Source: CAZCFB01 sp964511535 (GTDB lineage Bacteria; Myxococcota_A; Polyangia; GCA-2747355; CAZCFB01). From it: a stretch of 64,000 nt of DNA. The translations under genes were made by a program, and so were the position numbers. The stretch's first letter is position 1, and each line of letters opens with the position of its first letter. Below, piece by piece: positions 7,819-15,961 of this stretch. Where the stretch lies: positions 1-64,000 of the forward strand of contig CAZEFW010000009.1 of assembly GCA_964511535.1 (NCBI GenBank), written 5' to 3'. The notes below the pieces were generated by a model. The model had not been told where the DNA came from, made no database searches, and saw nothing but the letters and a program-made list of their open reading frames with translations.

Positions 7819-9780
7819 CTACTCCGGGTCGCACGCTCCCTTGCATACCTGCACGAACTTGCCGGTGTCCATGAACGTGGACACATGCTGCTGGTACACC
7901 TTCAGCTTGCGCACGGTGCCGTGGGTGCCGTTGTCCTTCTTGGGCGGGATGTTGGTCCAGACCGAGGGGGTCACCTTCTCGTCGTAGATGAACATGGCCG
8001 CGCGGGTTCCCGTGGGTGCGCCGCCTGGCGAGGGGGCGCTGATGGTCTTGATCCCGTAGACCGTCTTGGGCGCCGGGGTGATGGCGGGGATGTTCGCCGT
8101 TCGCGCCACCCACTCGGTGACCAGGTTGTGCACCTGGCTGTCGTTGACGGCCATGTGCAGCGCCACGTCGATGGGCTTGCGCCCGGGGAAGCGGTTGGTC
8201 ACCAGGTGAGAGACATAGTTCATGGAGTCCACCGGGTCGATGACCACCTGGGCCATGGACATCAGCAGCTGCCGGTCGAAGGCCGACGGGTAGAGGATCT
8301 TGATCAGTGGCAGGAACTGCCACCACTGCACCGCGCGCTCCAGGAAGTGGGTCAGCCCCCCGCCGCCGACGATGAGCGAGGCGCGCTGCACAATGGGCGA
8401 GGTGGTGGCCACCACGTAGCCGAAGGTGCCGCCGTTGGAGATGCCGTGGTAGTAGATCTTGTCCTTGTCCAGCAGGGTCACGTCGGCGCCCGAGCTGTCC
8501 TTGCCGGTGATGCGCGCCGCCAGGTCGGTCTGCACCGCCCGGCCCAGGGCCGTGACGTTGGCCAGGCTCTGCATCACGCCGGCCACCACCTCGTCGAAGC
8601 GGCCCATGTTGCCGCCGAAGGCCGCGGCGATGATGCCGGTGAGCCCCTCGTGGAAGCCCATGTTGGTGGCCACGGTGCTGTAGCCGTACTTGACCGCGAT
8701 GTCGTTCCAGCTGCCCCGGGTGCCCTGGATCCAGCCGCCCATGAAGCCGTGGCCGTACAGGATCACGGGCCGCTTGGTCTTGACGGTGGTGGGCACGGTG
8801 AGGCCAAACTTCACGTCGAGGGTGCCGTTGGTCAGGGGCTTGCCCGCGCTGTCCAGCTTGATCCTGCCGTCAGCGCCGATGAAGTTGGGCACGTTGACCG
8901 TAGCCACGATCTGCCGGTTGTCCCCCTCCACCTTGTCCTTGGTGATCACCGCCTTGCCGGGGGTCGCCTTCATCATGGCGTCCTGCATGGCCAGCAGCGG
9001 CGCGGTGACCTGCTTTTCGGAGCGCGTGTGAAAAGACCAGGCGAGCACCACCTGCTTGCGGTCCACCTTCAGCGCGGTGAGCGCGCTGTCCACCAGCTTG
9101 AACGCCTCGCGCTGGTTCTCCACCGCGGGATCGGCCGTCTTGGTGCCGTCGAGCAGAGCCTGCATGGCGGCGTTGGGCGCGTGGGCCTTGCCCATCAGGT
9201 CGCGCAGCTTGTTGTTGCGCACGATCACCACGTAGCCGCTCTTTTCGTCCAGGGTCCGAAGCGGCCTGATGATCAGCGCCCGCTCGCTGTCCAGGCCCGC
9301 CATCAGGTCCACCTCCACCAGGATCGGAACCCTGTCCCAGGTCTTCTCCTTGACCAGCCACACCGGCGACGAGGCCCCCACGGTCAGGGCGTGGTCCCGG
9401 GGATCGGGCAGCGTCTTGGGATCGATGCCGCCGGTGAGGTAGGCCAGGATGATCGGAACCCGCGAGTAGCCGTCAGCCTGGTTGAGCAGCTTGGCCGGCA
9501 GGTTCTTGGGCATCACCGCGTCGGTCAGCGCCACGCGGTAGCCGGTGGCCGTCGTCTTGTCGGCCTTGAGGTAGAAGTCAGACGGGAACGGGTAAGCCGC
9601 CACCTCGGGCACCAGCGGGTTGCCCCCCGGCTTGTTGGGGAAGGTGGCGTCCGCCTTGCTCGACAGATCAGCGACGGGCCCGGCGTCCGCCGCCGACTGC
9701 GCGTCGTCCGAGCACCCCCCGGCGCTGGACAGGGCCATCGCCGCCAGGGCGAGGGCGCTCATGGGGATGCGCGTGCACAT
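7819..9780 (-). CDS. Lipoprotein alpha/beta-hydrolase (lipase/esterase-like)
   Basis: The 653-residue product has a lipoprotein signal with acceptor Cys23 (SSAGGC), then an Ala/Asp linker. The N-terminal half (about 60-330) resembles the beta-rich N-terminal part of secreted bacterial virulence-factor-type lipases. The C-terminal half is an alpha/beta hydrolase: oxyanion-region GHGFMGG (343-349), nucleophile elbow GISNGG with Ser448, and a late acidic/His region (MAVNDSQVHN) that can supply the Asp and His. It is expected to act at the outer membrane or surface on an ester. Its 3' end abuts the composite hairpin repeat. The substrate is unknown. Confidence 0.78.
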   Translation of the reverse strand: MCTRIPMSALALAAMALSSAGGCSDDAQSAADAGPVADLSSKADATFPNKPGGNPLVPEVAAYPFPSDFYLKADKTTATGYRVALTDAVMPKNLPAKLLNQADGYSRVPIILAYLTGGIDPKTLPDPRDHALTVGASSPVWLVKEKTWDRVPILVEVDLMAGLDSERALIIRPLRTLDEKSGYVVIVRNNKLRDLMGKAHAPNAAMQALLDGTKTADPAVENQREAFKLVDSALTALKVDRKQVVLAWSFHTRSEKQVTAPLLAMQDAMMKATPGKAVITKDKVEGDNRQIVATVNVPNFIGADGRIKLDSAGKPLTNGTLDVKFGLTVPTTVKTKRPVILYGHGFMGGWIQGTRGSWNDIAVKYGYSTVATNMGFHEGLTGIIAAAFGGNMGRFDEVVAGVMQSLANVTALGRAVQTDLAARITGKDSSGADVTLLDKDKIYYHGISNGGTFGYVVATTSPIVQRASLIVGGGGLTHFLERAVQWWQFLPLIKILYPSAFDRQLLMSMAQVVIDPVDSMNYVSHLVTNRFPGRKPIDVALHMAVNDSQVHNLVTEWVARTANIPAITPAPKTVYGIKTISAPSPGGAPTGTRAAMFIYDEKVTPSVWTNIPPKKDNGTHGTVRKLKVYQQHVSTFMDTGKFVQVCKGACDPE

Positions 9781-9816
9781 GACCCGCGTTCTCCTATCAA
9801 AGATGGTTTGAAGGAC

Positions 9817-10161
9817 TCAGTGACATCTCCGCTCGTGGCGCCTGCAGACCCTGTGGGGTTCGCAGTGCTTCTCCCAGCGCACGCACTGGCCGAAGGGAGG
9901 CCCCCGACGGCGGCACTTTCGCCGGCAGCGCGGCTCGTTGCCCCACTCCACGCAAGCCTCGTGACACTGGGGCTCGTGGTGCGGCGGCTCGTGATGCGGC
10001 GGCTCTTGGTGCGGCTCGTGGTGCGGCTCGTGGTGCGCGGGCGGCGGGCGGTGATGCCGCCGGTGGTGGCGCCGGCGCACGGCCCCTGGCGGGGGCGGGA
10101 AGCAGGAGATGGCAAAGAGCGCCAGCATGATGATCAACAGGAGGTTCGTTTTGTGACGCAT
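9817..10161 (-). CDS. Small His/Pro-repeat lipoprotein with Cys-rich C-terminus
   Basis: From the ATG at 10161 (preceded by GAGGACC) the product is 114 residues. Acceptor Cys20 follows LFAIS. The mature protein begins with poly-Pro, then HH/RR clusters and HHEP-type repeats (PHHEPHQEPPHHEP), and ends in a basic segment with seven Cys (CHEACVEWG...CRRKC...CVRWEKHC...C...C). Such sequences suggest metal binding (Ni, Zn, Cu) in the periplasm, but no named family is recognised. A further in-frame ATG 11 codons upstream exists; the chosen one gives a proper lipobox signal. Confidence 0.7.
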   Translation of the reverse strand: MRHKTNLLLIIMLALFAISCFPPPPGAVRRRHHRRHHRPPPAHHEPHHEPHQEPPHHEPPHHEPQCHEACVEWGNEPRCRRKCRRRGPPFGQCVRWEKHCEPHRVCRRHERRCH

Positions 10162-10280
10162 GGTCGAGGTCCTCGTTGGCACTGTTTGCCACATCTTAAC
10201 ACCCCGCCGGGCACAGGGTCAGAGAGCTTGATCACAGCGCCGGTCTAGAAAGCCAGCACCGTCCCCCGTATTATTTCCAC

Positions 10281-11642
10281 ATGAACATCCTCATCGTCGG
10301 GGCCGGGGTGGTGGGCTCCAACCTCGCCCAGGACCTGTCCTCGGCAGGCCACCAGGTCTCCATCGTGGATAGCGACGCCCAGGTGATCCGCCGCGTGGCG
10401 GACCGGATGGACGCCCTGGCCATCGTGGGCGGCGGCGGGTCGCCGTCGGTGCTGAGGCGCGCCGGCATCGAGGACGCCGAGATGGTCATCGCGGTCACCA
10501 GCGTGGACGAGGTGAACCTGGTGATCTGCATGCTGGCCCAGCAGTTCGGCGTGAGGCACAAGATCGCCCGCATCCGCAACGAGGAGTACTCCGGCCCCAA
10601 CTGCACCCTCGACCCGGCGGCCATCGGCATCGACAGCGTGATCAGCCCCGAGGGCGTCATCGTCGAGGAGCTGCTCAACGTGCTGGAGATCCCCGGCTCG
10701 TCAGAAGTGGCGACCTTCGCCGACGGCAAGGTGCTCCTGGTGACCTTCGTGGTCAACGCCGACGCGCCCCTGGCCGGCCGGCGGCTCATGGACCTGCGCG
10801 AGGCGTCCTCCATGGCCGCCTTCCTGGTGGTGGCGCTGATCCGCGACGAGCGCACCATCATCCCCAAGGGCGACGACACCATCGAGGCGGGGGACCATAT
10901 CTCGGTGATGGTCCACTCGGACACATTGCCCCTGGTGCTGCCCATCATCTCCCGGCGGGTGGATCCCGTGCGGCGGGTGATCATCTCCGGGGCGGGCATC
11001 ATCGGCCTGCGCCTGGCCCGGGAGCTGGAGCAGCGGGTGGAGCGCGTGGTGCTGGTGGAGCGGGATCCGCAGATCGCTGAAGATGCGGCCCGCGCGCTGC
11101 CCGGGACCCTGGTGCTGAACGGCGAGGCCACCGACCCGGAGATCCTGCGCGAGGCCGACGCCGAGCACTGCGACTTCTTCATGGCCCTGAGCCGCGACGA
11201 CGAGTACAACCTGCTCAGCTCGCTCATGGCCCGGCGCAACAAGGCGTCCCGGGTCGCTTGCCTCTCCACCAGCCCGACCTACGTGCCGGTGCTCGCGAGC
11301 ATCGGCCTGGACGTGGTCGTCAACCCGCGGCTGGTCACCGTGGGCGAGATCCTGCGCTACGTGCGCCACGGGCCGGTGCACACCGTGACCCGGCTCAAGG
11401 AGAGCGACGCCGAGGTGCTGGAGATGGAGGTGGTGCCCAAGTCCCGGGCCATCTCGCGGCCGCTCAAGGAGCTGGAGTTCCCCGCCGGCGCCATCCTCAG
11501 CTCGGTGATGCGGGACGGCGAGATGCACATCCCGGGAGGCGACTTCGAGCTGTTCGCCGGCGACGTGGTCATCGTCTTCGCCCTGCCCGAGGCGATCCCG
11601 AAGATCGAGAAGTTCTTCTCCAGGCGGCGGCTCCTGCTCTGA
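10281..11642 (+). CDS. trkA: Trk potassium-uptake regulatory subunit TrkA
   Basis: A 453-residue cytosolic protein with two RCK halves. The first Rossmann motif is GAGVVGSNLAQ (from residue 7), the second GAGIIGLRLARELE (about 238). Each is followed by an RCK_C domain (about 145-225 and 370-453). TrkA binds NAD(H) and ATP and gates the TrkH channel. It is followed after 20 bases by trkH on the same strand, forming a two-gene operon. The length matches the usual 450-460 residues. Confidence 0.95.
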   Translation: MNILIVGAGVVGSNLAQDLSSAGHQVSIVDSDAQVIRRVADRMDALAIVGGGGSPSVLRRAGIEDAEMVIAVTSVDEVNLVICMLAQQFGVRHKIARIRNEEYSGPNCTLDPAAIGIDSVISPEGVIVEELLNVLEIPGSSEVATFADGKVLLVTFVVNADAPLAGRRLMDLREASSMAAFLVVALIRDERTIIPKGDDTIEAGDHISVMVHSDTLPLVLPIISRRVDPVRRVIISGAGIIGLRLARELEQRVERVVLVERDPQIAEDAARALPGTLVLNGEATDPEILREADAEHCDFFMALSRDDEYNLLSSLMARRNKASRVACLSTSPTYVPVLASIGLDVVVNPRLVTVGEILRYVRHGPVHTVTRLKESDAEVLEMEVVPKSRAISRPLKELEFPAGAILSSVMRDGEMHIPGGDFELFAGDVVIVFALPEAIPKIEKFFSRRRLLL

Positions 11643-11662
11643 GACGCTGAGGCGACCGGTCC

Positions 11663-13138
11663 ATGCACATCCCGTCGGTGCTCAATATCCTCGGCAACCT
11701 GCTGCTGGTCCTCGGCGGCACCATGCTGCTGCCCCTGGGCGTGGCCCTGGGCCTGGACGACGCCGGCAAGGCGCTGGAGCAGTACGAGGTGCTGGCCTTC
11801 TTCATCGCCATCGCCACCGCAGTGGTGCTGGGCGGCACCCTGCGCACCCTGTTCGAGCTGCAGCTGGATCGCGTGGGCAACCGCGAGGGCGCCGCCACGG
11901 TCACCTTCACCTGGCTCAGCTTCTCGCTCATCGGCTGCCTGCCCTATGTCATCACCGGGGCGTGCGGCTTCACGGACGCCTACTACGAGACCATCAGCGG
12001 CTTCACCACAACCGGCGCCTCCATCTTCACCCGGCTGGATCACCTGCCGCGGGCGTTGATGTTCTGGCGCTGCCAGACCCAGTGGATGGGCGGCATGGGC
12101 ATCGTGGTGCTCTCCGTGGCCATCCTGCCCCTGCTCGGTATGGGCGGCTACCGTATGTTCAAGGCGGAGGTCCCCGGTGGGGCCACCTTCCAGCGGGACG
12201 CGCCGCGCATCCGCGACACCGCCAAGGTGCTCTGGGCGCTCTACATCGGCATGAGCGCCGTGGAGGTGGGGCTGCTGATGCTGGGCGGCATGGCCGCTTA
12301 CGACGCTGTCTGCCACACCTTCACCACCATGAGCACCGGGGGCTACTCCACCAGCGTACAGAGCATGGCCGGCTGGCCCTCTCCCTTTATCCAGTGGACA
12401 GTCATCGCCTTCATGTTCCTGGCCGGGATCAACTTCGGTATCTACCAGCAGATCGTGCTGAGCCGGCAGCTGCGCAAGGCGCTGCAGGACGGGGAGCTGA
12501 AGCTGTACGCCATCATGGCCGCCGGGCTGACGGCCATCGTCTTCTCCATCGTGCGCCAGGCGGGGGCGGTGGACGGGGGCGCCGAGGCGCAGCTGCGGGC
12601 GTCGGCGTTCCAGGTGGTGAGCATCAGCACCACCACCGGCTACGGCACCGAAGACTTCGACCAGTGGCCCGACGTGCTGCGGCTGATCATGGTGAGCCTG
12701 ATGTTCGTGGGCGGGATGGCCGGATCCACCGCGGGCGGCATGAAGCTGCAGCGCTGGATCATCTTCTTCAAGGCCACCGTCGTGGAGCTGCGGCGCACCA
12801 TCAACCCACGCGGCGTGCTGGTCATCCGCATCGGGGATCGCCCGCTGGACCGCGAGGTGGTGAGCAACGTGATGGGCTTCTTGGCCATGTTCATGTTCCT
12901 CTGGTTCGTCTCCTCGTTCCTGCTCACCCTCATGGGGATGGACCTGGTGAGCGCCGCCTCGGCGGCGGTGTCGAACCTGGGCAACATCGGCCCCGGGCTC
13001 GGCACGGTGGGGCCGGCCCGGAACTACGCCGAGGTACCAGCGGCCGGCAAATGGATCCTCGTGGTGTGCCAGCTGCTCGGCCGCCTGGAGCTGTACAGCG
13101 TCATGGTCCTGCTCTACCCCCGCACCTGGCGGCGCTAG
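11663..13138 (+). CDS. trkH: Trk potassium-uptake channel subunit TrkH
   Basis: A 491-residue membrane protein with four repeated M1-P-M2 units. The selectivity-filter loops are visible: GFTTTGASIF, TFTTMSTGGYST, SISTTTGYGTED and NLGNIGPGLG. The length is that of TrkH/TrkG rather than KtrB. It forms the potassium-conducting pore with TrkA, encoded immediately upstream. No frame problem is seen. Confidence 0.95.
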   Translation: MHIPSVLNILGNLLLVLGGTMLLPLGVALGLDDAGKALEQYEVLAFFIAIATAVVLGGTLRTLFELQLDRVGNREGAATVTFTWLSFSLIGCLPYVITGACGFTDAYYETISGFTTTGASIFTRLDHLPRALMFWRCQTQWMGGMGIVVLSVAILPLLGMGGYRMFKAEVPGGATFQRDAPRIRDTAKVLWALYIGMSAVEVGLLMLGGMAAYDAVCHTFTTMSTGGYSTSVQSMAGWPSPFIQWTVIAFMFLAGINFGIYQQIVLSRQLRKALQDGELKLYAIMAAGLTAIVFSIVRQAGAVDGGAEAQLRASAFQVVSISTTTGYGTEDFDQWPDVLRLIMVSLMFVGGMAGSTAGGMKLQRWIIFFKATVVELRRTINPRGVLVIRIGDRPLDREVVSNVMGFLAMFMFLWFVSSFLLTLMGMDLVSAASAAVSNLGNIGPGLGTVGPARNYAEVPAAGKWILVVCQLLGRLELYSVMVLLYPRTWRR

Positions 13139-13343
13139 TGTTGGGAACGTAGACTTTGTTGTAGACATAGACGACCGCTGCCGGACACCCACTCCCCCGC
13201 GCCCCCAGGCCCCACCCCACACTCTAGCTTCCGCTCCAGAATCATGGTAGGGAACGGTTGCGCTGTGCCCAATCCAGTGGGAATAGGTGGGCATGGACAT
13301 GGGTTAAGGCATAGTACTCAGGCATCTGAGAAGGAGCGCAAAG

Positions 13344-14972
13344 ATGAGAAATAAACTGGTAATTTCAATTGGTTTGATGGCGCTGATGGCCACGCTCGGG
13401 GCTTGCGAGAAGCTCAAGCCCATCGGTAAGCGGGGCTCGCGCTCCGGTGCCGCCACGAGTGGATCCAGCGGCGCCGCCGCGTCCGGCGACAAGGTCAAGG
13501 TCGAGATGTACGTCATGTCCAAGTGCCCATACGGCGTGCAGGCCGAGCAGGGCTTCCAGCCGGTGCTGGACGAGATCGGCGGCAACATCGACTTCCACCT
13601 CGACTACATCGCCACCGAGGAGAACGGCAAGTTCAACGCGCTGCATGGCGAGCCCGAGGTCAAGGGCAACATCCAGCAGCTCTGCGCCCGCAAGCATTAC
13701 CCGGAGATGGCCAAGTGGACCGGCTTCCTGGCGTGCCAGAACGAGAACTGGCAGCAGATCCCCGAGGGCTGGGAGGCGTGCGCCAAGAAGATGGGCATGG
13801 ACGAGGCCAAGATGAAGGCCTGCATCGACGGCGAAGAGGGCAAGGACCTCCAGCGCATCTCGCTGAAGAAGGCCCAGGCGGCCAACGCCCAGGGCAGCCC
13901 CACCATCAAGATCGGCGGCGAGGAGTACAGCGGCGGCCGGTCAAAGACCGACTTCCTGCGCGCCATCTGCGGCAAGTTCCCCGGCACCAAGCCGGCGGCT
14001 TGCACCAACATCCCCGAGGACATCGAGGTCGTGGCCACGGTGCTGACCGACAAGCGCTGCGCCAAGTGTGACATCGGCGGCCTCGAGGGGAACCTGAAGT
14101 CCCGCTTCTTCCCGAAGCTGAAGATCAAGACCATCGACTACGGCACCGAGGAGGGCAAGGCCCTGTACAAGGAGCTCGGCGCCAAGTACCTGCCGGTCAT
14201 GCTCTTCACCGCCCAGGCGGAGAAGGCCGAGAAGTACAGCCAGATCGCCCGCTGGATGGAGCAGAAGGGCAAGTGGAAGCAGCTGCGCATCCCCGCCCAG
14301 TTCGATCCCACCGCCGAGATCTGCGACAACAAGAAGGACGACACCGGCAACGGCAAGGTCGACTGCGCCGACGACACCTGCAAGAACAGCCTGATCTGCC
14401 GCACCGAGAAGCCGAAGCTGGTTGAGGCGTTCATCATGAGCCAGTGCCCCTACGGCGTGCAGGCCGTCAACGCCATGAAGGAGGTCCTGGAGGCCACCAA
14501 GGGCGAGCTCAAGTTCGACGTGCACTTCATCGCGGACAAGACCGAGACCGGCTTCAACTCCCTGCACGGTCAGCCCGAGGTGGACGAGAACATCCGCATG
14601 CTGTGCGCCAAGAAGCTCTACCCGGCCAAGAACAAGTGGCTCGACTACTACTGGTGCCGCTTCACCGGCGAGCACTGGCGCAAGGTGGACAACTGGAAGG
14701 AGTGCGCCAAGGACGGCATCGACGCCGCCAAGATCCAGAAGTGCTTCGACGGCCCCGGCAAGAAGATGCTGGAGGAAGACATCAAGATCGCCAAGGCGCT
14801 GGAGATCACCGGCAGCCCCACCTGGCTGGCCAACAACAAGCACAAGTTCCACGGCATCGCCGCCGAGGCAGTCAAGACCAACGTGTGCCAGCACAACAAG
14901 GGCCTCGTCGGCTGCGACAAGAAGCTGAGCGGAAAGACCGAGGCCGCTCCCGCCGGTAGCTGCGGCAACTAG
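13344..14972 (+). CDS. Lipoprotein with two GILT-like thioredoxin folds around a CxxC domain
   Basis: 542 residues with an AAGGAG ribosome site. Lipid-anchor Cys21 follows ATLGA. Domain 1 (about 51-212) and domain 3 (about 357-515) are clear internal repeats: KCPYGVQAE/QCPYGVQAV, ALHGEPEVKGNIQQLC/SLHGQPEVDENIRMLC, a conserved W/C/K helix region, and GSPTIKI/GSPTWLA. The middle domain (about 226-315) has CAKC (239-242) and a thioredoxin-like cis-Pro region (YLPVMLF). A linker with DNKKDDTGNGKVDC and DDTC resembles the Asp/Cys calcium-type linkers of myxobacterial surface proteins. GILT-type thiol reductases have CxxC and a CQHGxxEC signature; here each CPYG keeps one Cys, and the signature keeps HGxPEVxxN and the last Cys. 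Likely a periplasmic thiol/disulfide protein; the exact reaction is unknown. Confidence 0.75.
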   Translation: MRNKLVISIGLMALMATLGACEKLKPIGKRGSRSGAATSGSSGAAASGDKVKVEMYVMSKCPYGVQAEQGFQPVLDEIGGNIDFHLDYIATEENGKFNALHGEPEVKGNIQQLCARKHYPEMAKWTGFLACQNENWQQIPEGWEACAKKMGMDEAKMKACIDGEEGKDLQRISLKKAQAANAQGSPTIKIGGEEYSGGRSKTDFLRAICGKFPGTKPAACTNIPEDIEVVATVLTDKRCAKCDIGGLEGNLKSRFFPKLKIKTIDYGTEEGKALYKELGAKYLPVMLFTAQAEKAEKYSQIARWMEQKGKWKQLRIPAQFDPTAEICDNKKDDTGNGKVDCADDTCKNSLICRTEKPKLVEAFIMSQCPYGVQAVNAMKEVLEATKGELKFDVHFIADKTETGFNSLHGQPEVDENIRMLCAKKLYPAKNKWLDYYWCRFTGEHWRKVDNWKECAKDGIDAAKIQKCFDGPGKKMLEEDIKIAKALEITGSPTWLANNKHKFHGIAAEAVKTNVCQHNKGLVGCDKKLSGKTEAAPAGSCGN

Positions 14973-14981
14973 ACGCGCCCC

Positions 14982-15000
14982 GGGGGGCCTCGCGCCCCCC
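14982..15000 (+). terminator. GC hairpin after the GILT-like lipoprotein gene
   Basis: GGGGGGC-CTCGC-GCCCCCC makes a 7-bp all-GC stem with a 5-base loop nine bases after the stop codon. There is no T tract after it (AAAG follows), so it is only a possible terminator. Confidence 0.4.
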
Positions 15001-15029
15001 AAAGCGCCCCGCCCTCCCCCGCTCTCCCA

Positions 15030-15848
15030 TTGTCCCCGCTCAGGGCAGCCTTCGTCATCGCCGGACAGGCGGCGCTGTATCGTATCCGAAAGCGCGAAGC
15101 CAACAACCTGGTGAGCACGGTCTCGCTGATGGTGGCCTTCCAGCTGCCCCTGGGTGACATGCTCTATCGCACCGTATGGGCGGTGCTGCTGAACCTGTAC
15201 ATCTACCTGATGAACGATTACTGCGACATCGAGCGCGACCTCGGCTCGCCGCAGAAGGACCACGCCAAGGCCCGGTTCATGGCCGACAACCGGCACGCGG
15301 CCCGGGGGGCGCTGCTCGGCATGGGCGCCATCCTGCTGGTGGGGGCCATGGCCCACTCGCCGCTGCTGGCCATGGCCTTCGTGGCCAACACTGTGGTGGT
15401 GTGGTGTTACTCGGCGTGGTTCAAGCAGGTGCCGATCCTGGACGTGGTGCTGATGTTCATCTGCGGCATCACCATCAGCCTGCCGGGGCTGCCCGAGCAT
15501 GACCCGCTCGGCCTCAAGGTGGCGGCCATCCTCGGGCTGATCTGCGCCAGCTTTGAGGTGATCCAGGTGATGCGGGACGAACCTGGTGACCGGGCCGCGG
15601 GCGTCACAACCACCGCGGTGCTGCTGGGCCGCCGGTTCACGGCCTGGCTGTTCAAGGCCATCGTGGTGGCCGCGGCGGCCTACGTGTCGCTCTGGGTGGG
15701 CAGCCTGCTCGGGGTCATCCTGCTGGCGGCGCTGCTCTTCCCGCTCACGCCCGAGCGCGCCGACCGCACCTGGGACCTGTGCCGGGTCCTGTTCGGCGCC
15801 GTCTGGTTCGGCGTGCTGGTCCAGGTGTATCTGGGGAGCATCGCCTGA
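15030..15848 (+). CDS. UbiA-superfamily membrane prenyltransferase
   Basis: 272 residues, TTG start. Both metal-pyrophosphate motifs of the UbiA fold are present: NDYCDIERD (62-70) and RDEPGDRAAG (182-191, Asp183 and Asp187). Between and around them are about eight to nine hydrophobic helices. These enzymes attach a polyprenyl chain to an aromatic ring, sugar phosphate or other acceptor. The sequence is not clearly UbiA, MenA, heme O synthase or decaprenyl-phosphoribose synthase, so the acceptor is unknown. It precedes the GT-C-like genes on the same strand, which could point to a lipid-linked sugar pathway (inference). Confidence 0.82.
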   Translation: MSPLRAAFVIAGQAALYRIRKREANNLVSTVSLMVAFQLPLGDMLYRTVWAVLLNLYIYLMNDYCDIERDLGSPQKDHAKARFMADNRHAARGALLGMGAILLVGAMAHSPLLAMAFVANTVVVWCYSAWFKQVPILDVVLMFICGITISLPGLPEHDPLGLKVAAILGLICASFEVIQVMRDEPGDRAAGVTTTAVLLGRRFTAWLFKAIVVAAAAYVSLWVGSLLGVILLAALLFPLTPERADRTWDLCRVLFGAVWFGVLVQVYLGSIA

Positions 15849-15877
15849 TCCTGGCCGGCGACCTGACCGGCCTGACG

Positions 15878-15940
15878 GTTGACAGTTGACAGTTGGCGGT
15901 TGAGCCACGACCGTGAACCGTCAACCGTGAACCGTTAACC
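15878..15940. repeat. Nine degenerate heptamers, GTTGACA then GTGAACC/GTCAACC
   Basis: Exactly nine consecutive 7-bp units: two GTTGACA, GTTGGCG, GTTGAGC, CACGACC, then GTGAACC, GTCAACC, GTGAACC, GTTAACC. The second half is close to the reverse complement of the first, so the array can fold into an imperfect hairpin. It lies between the UbiA gene and the first GT-C gene. Confidence 0.8.
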
Positions 15941-15961
15941 AACCCTCCCGGGACCCTGGAG

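Noticed and set aside
7717..10248. 843-codon plus-strand frame opposite the hydrolase and His-rich lipoproteins
   Set aside because: Low-complexity His/Gly/Arg/Val content, no motif, and it runs through repeats; both minus-strand genes have signals and lipoboxes.
13941..15908. 655-codon minus-strand frame opposite the GILT-like and UbiA genes
   Set aside because: Shadow composition; it would cover two well-supported genes and the hairpin between them.
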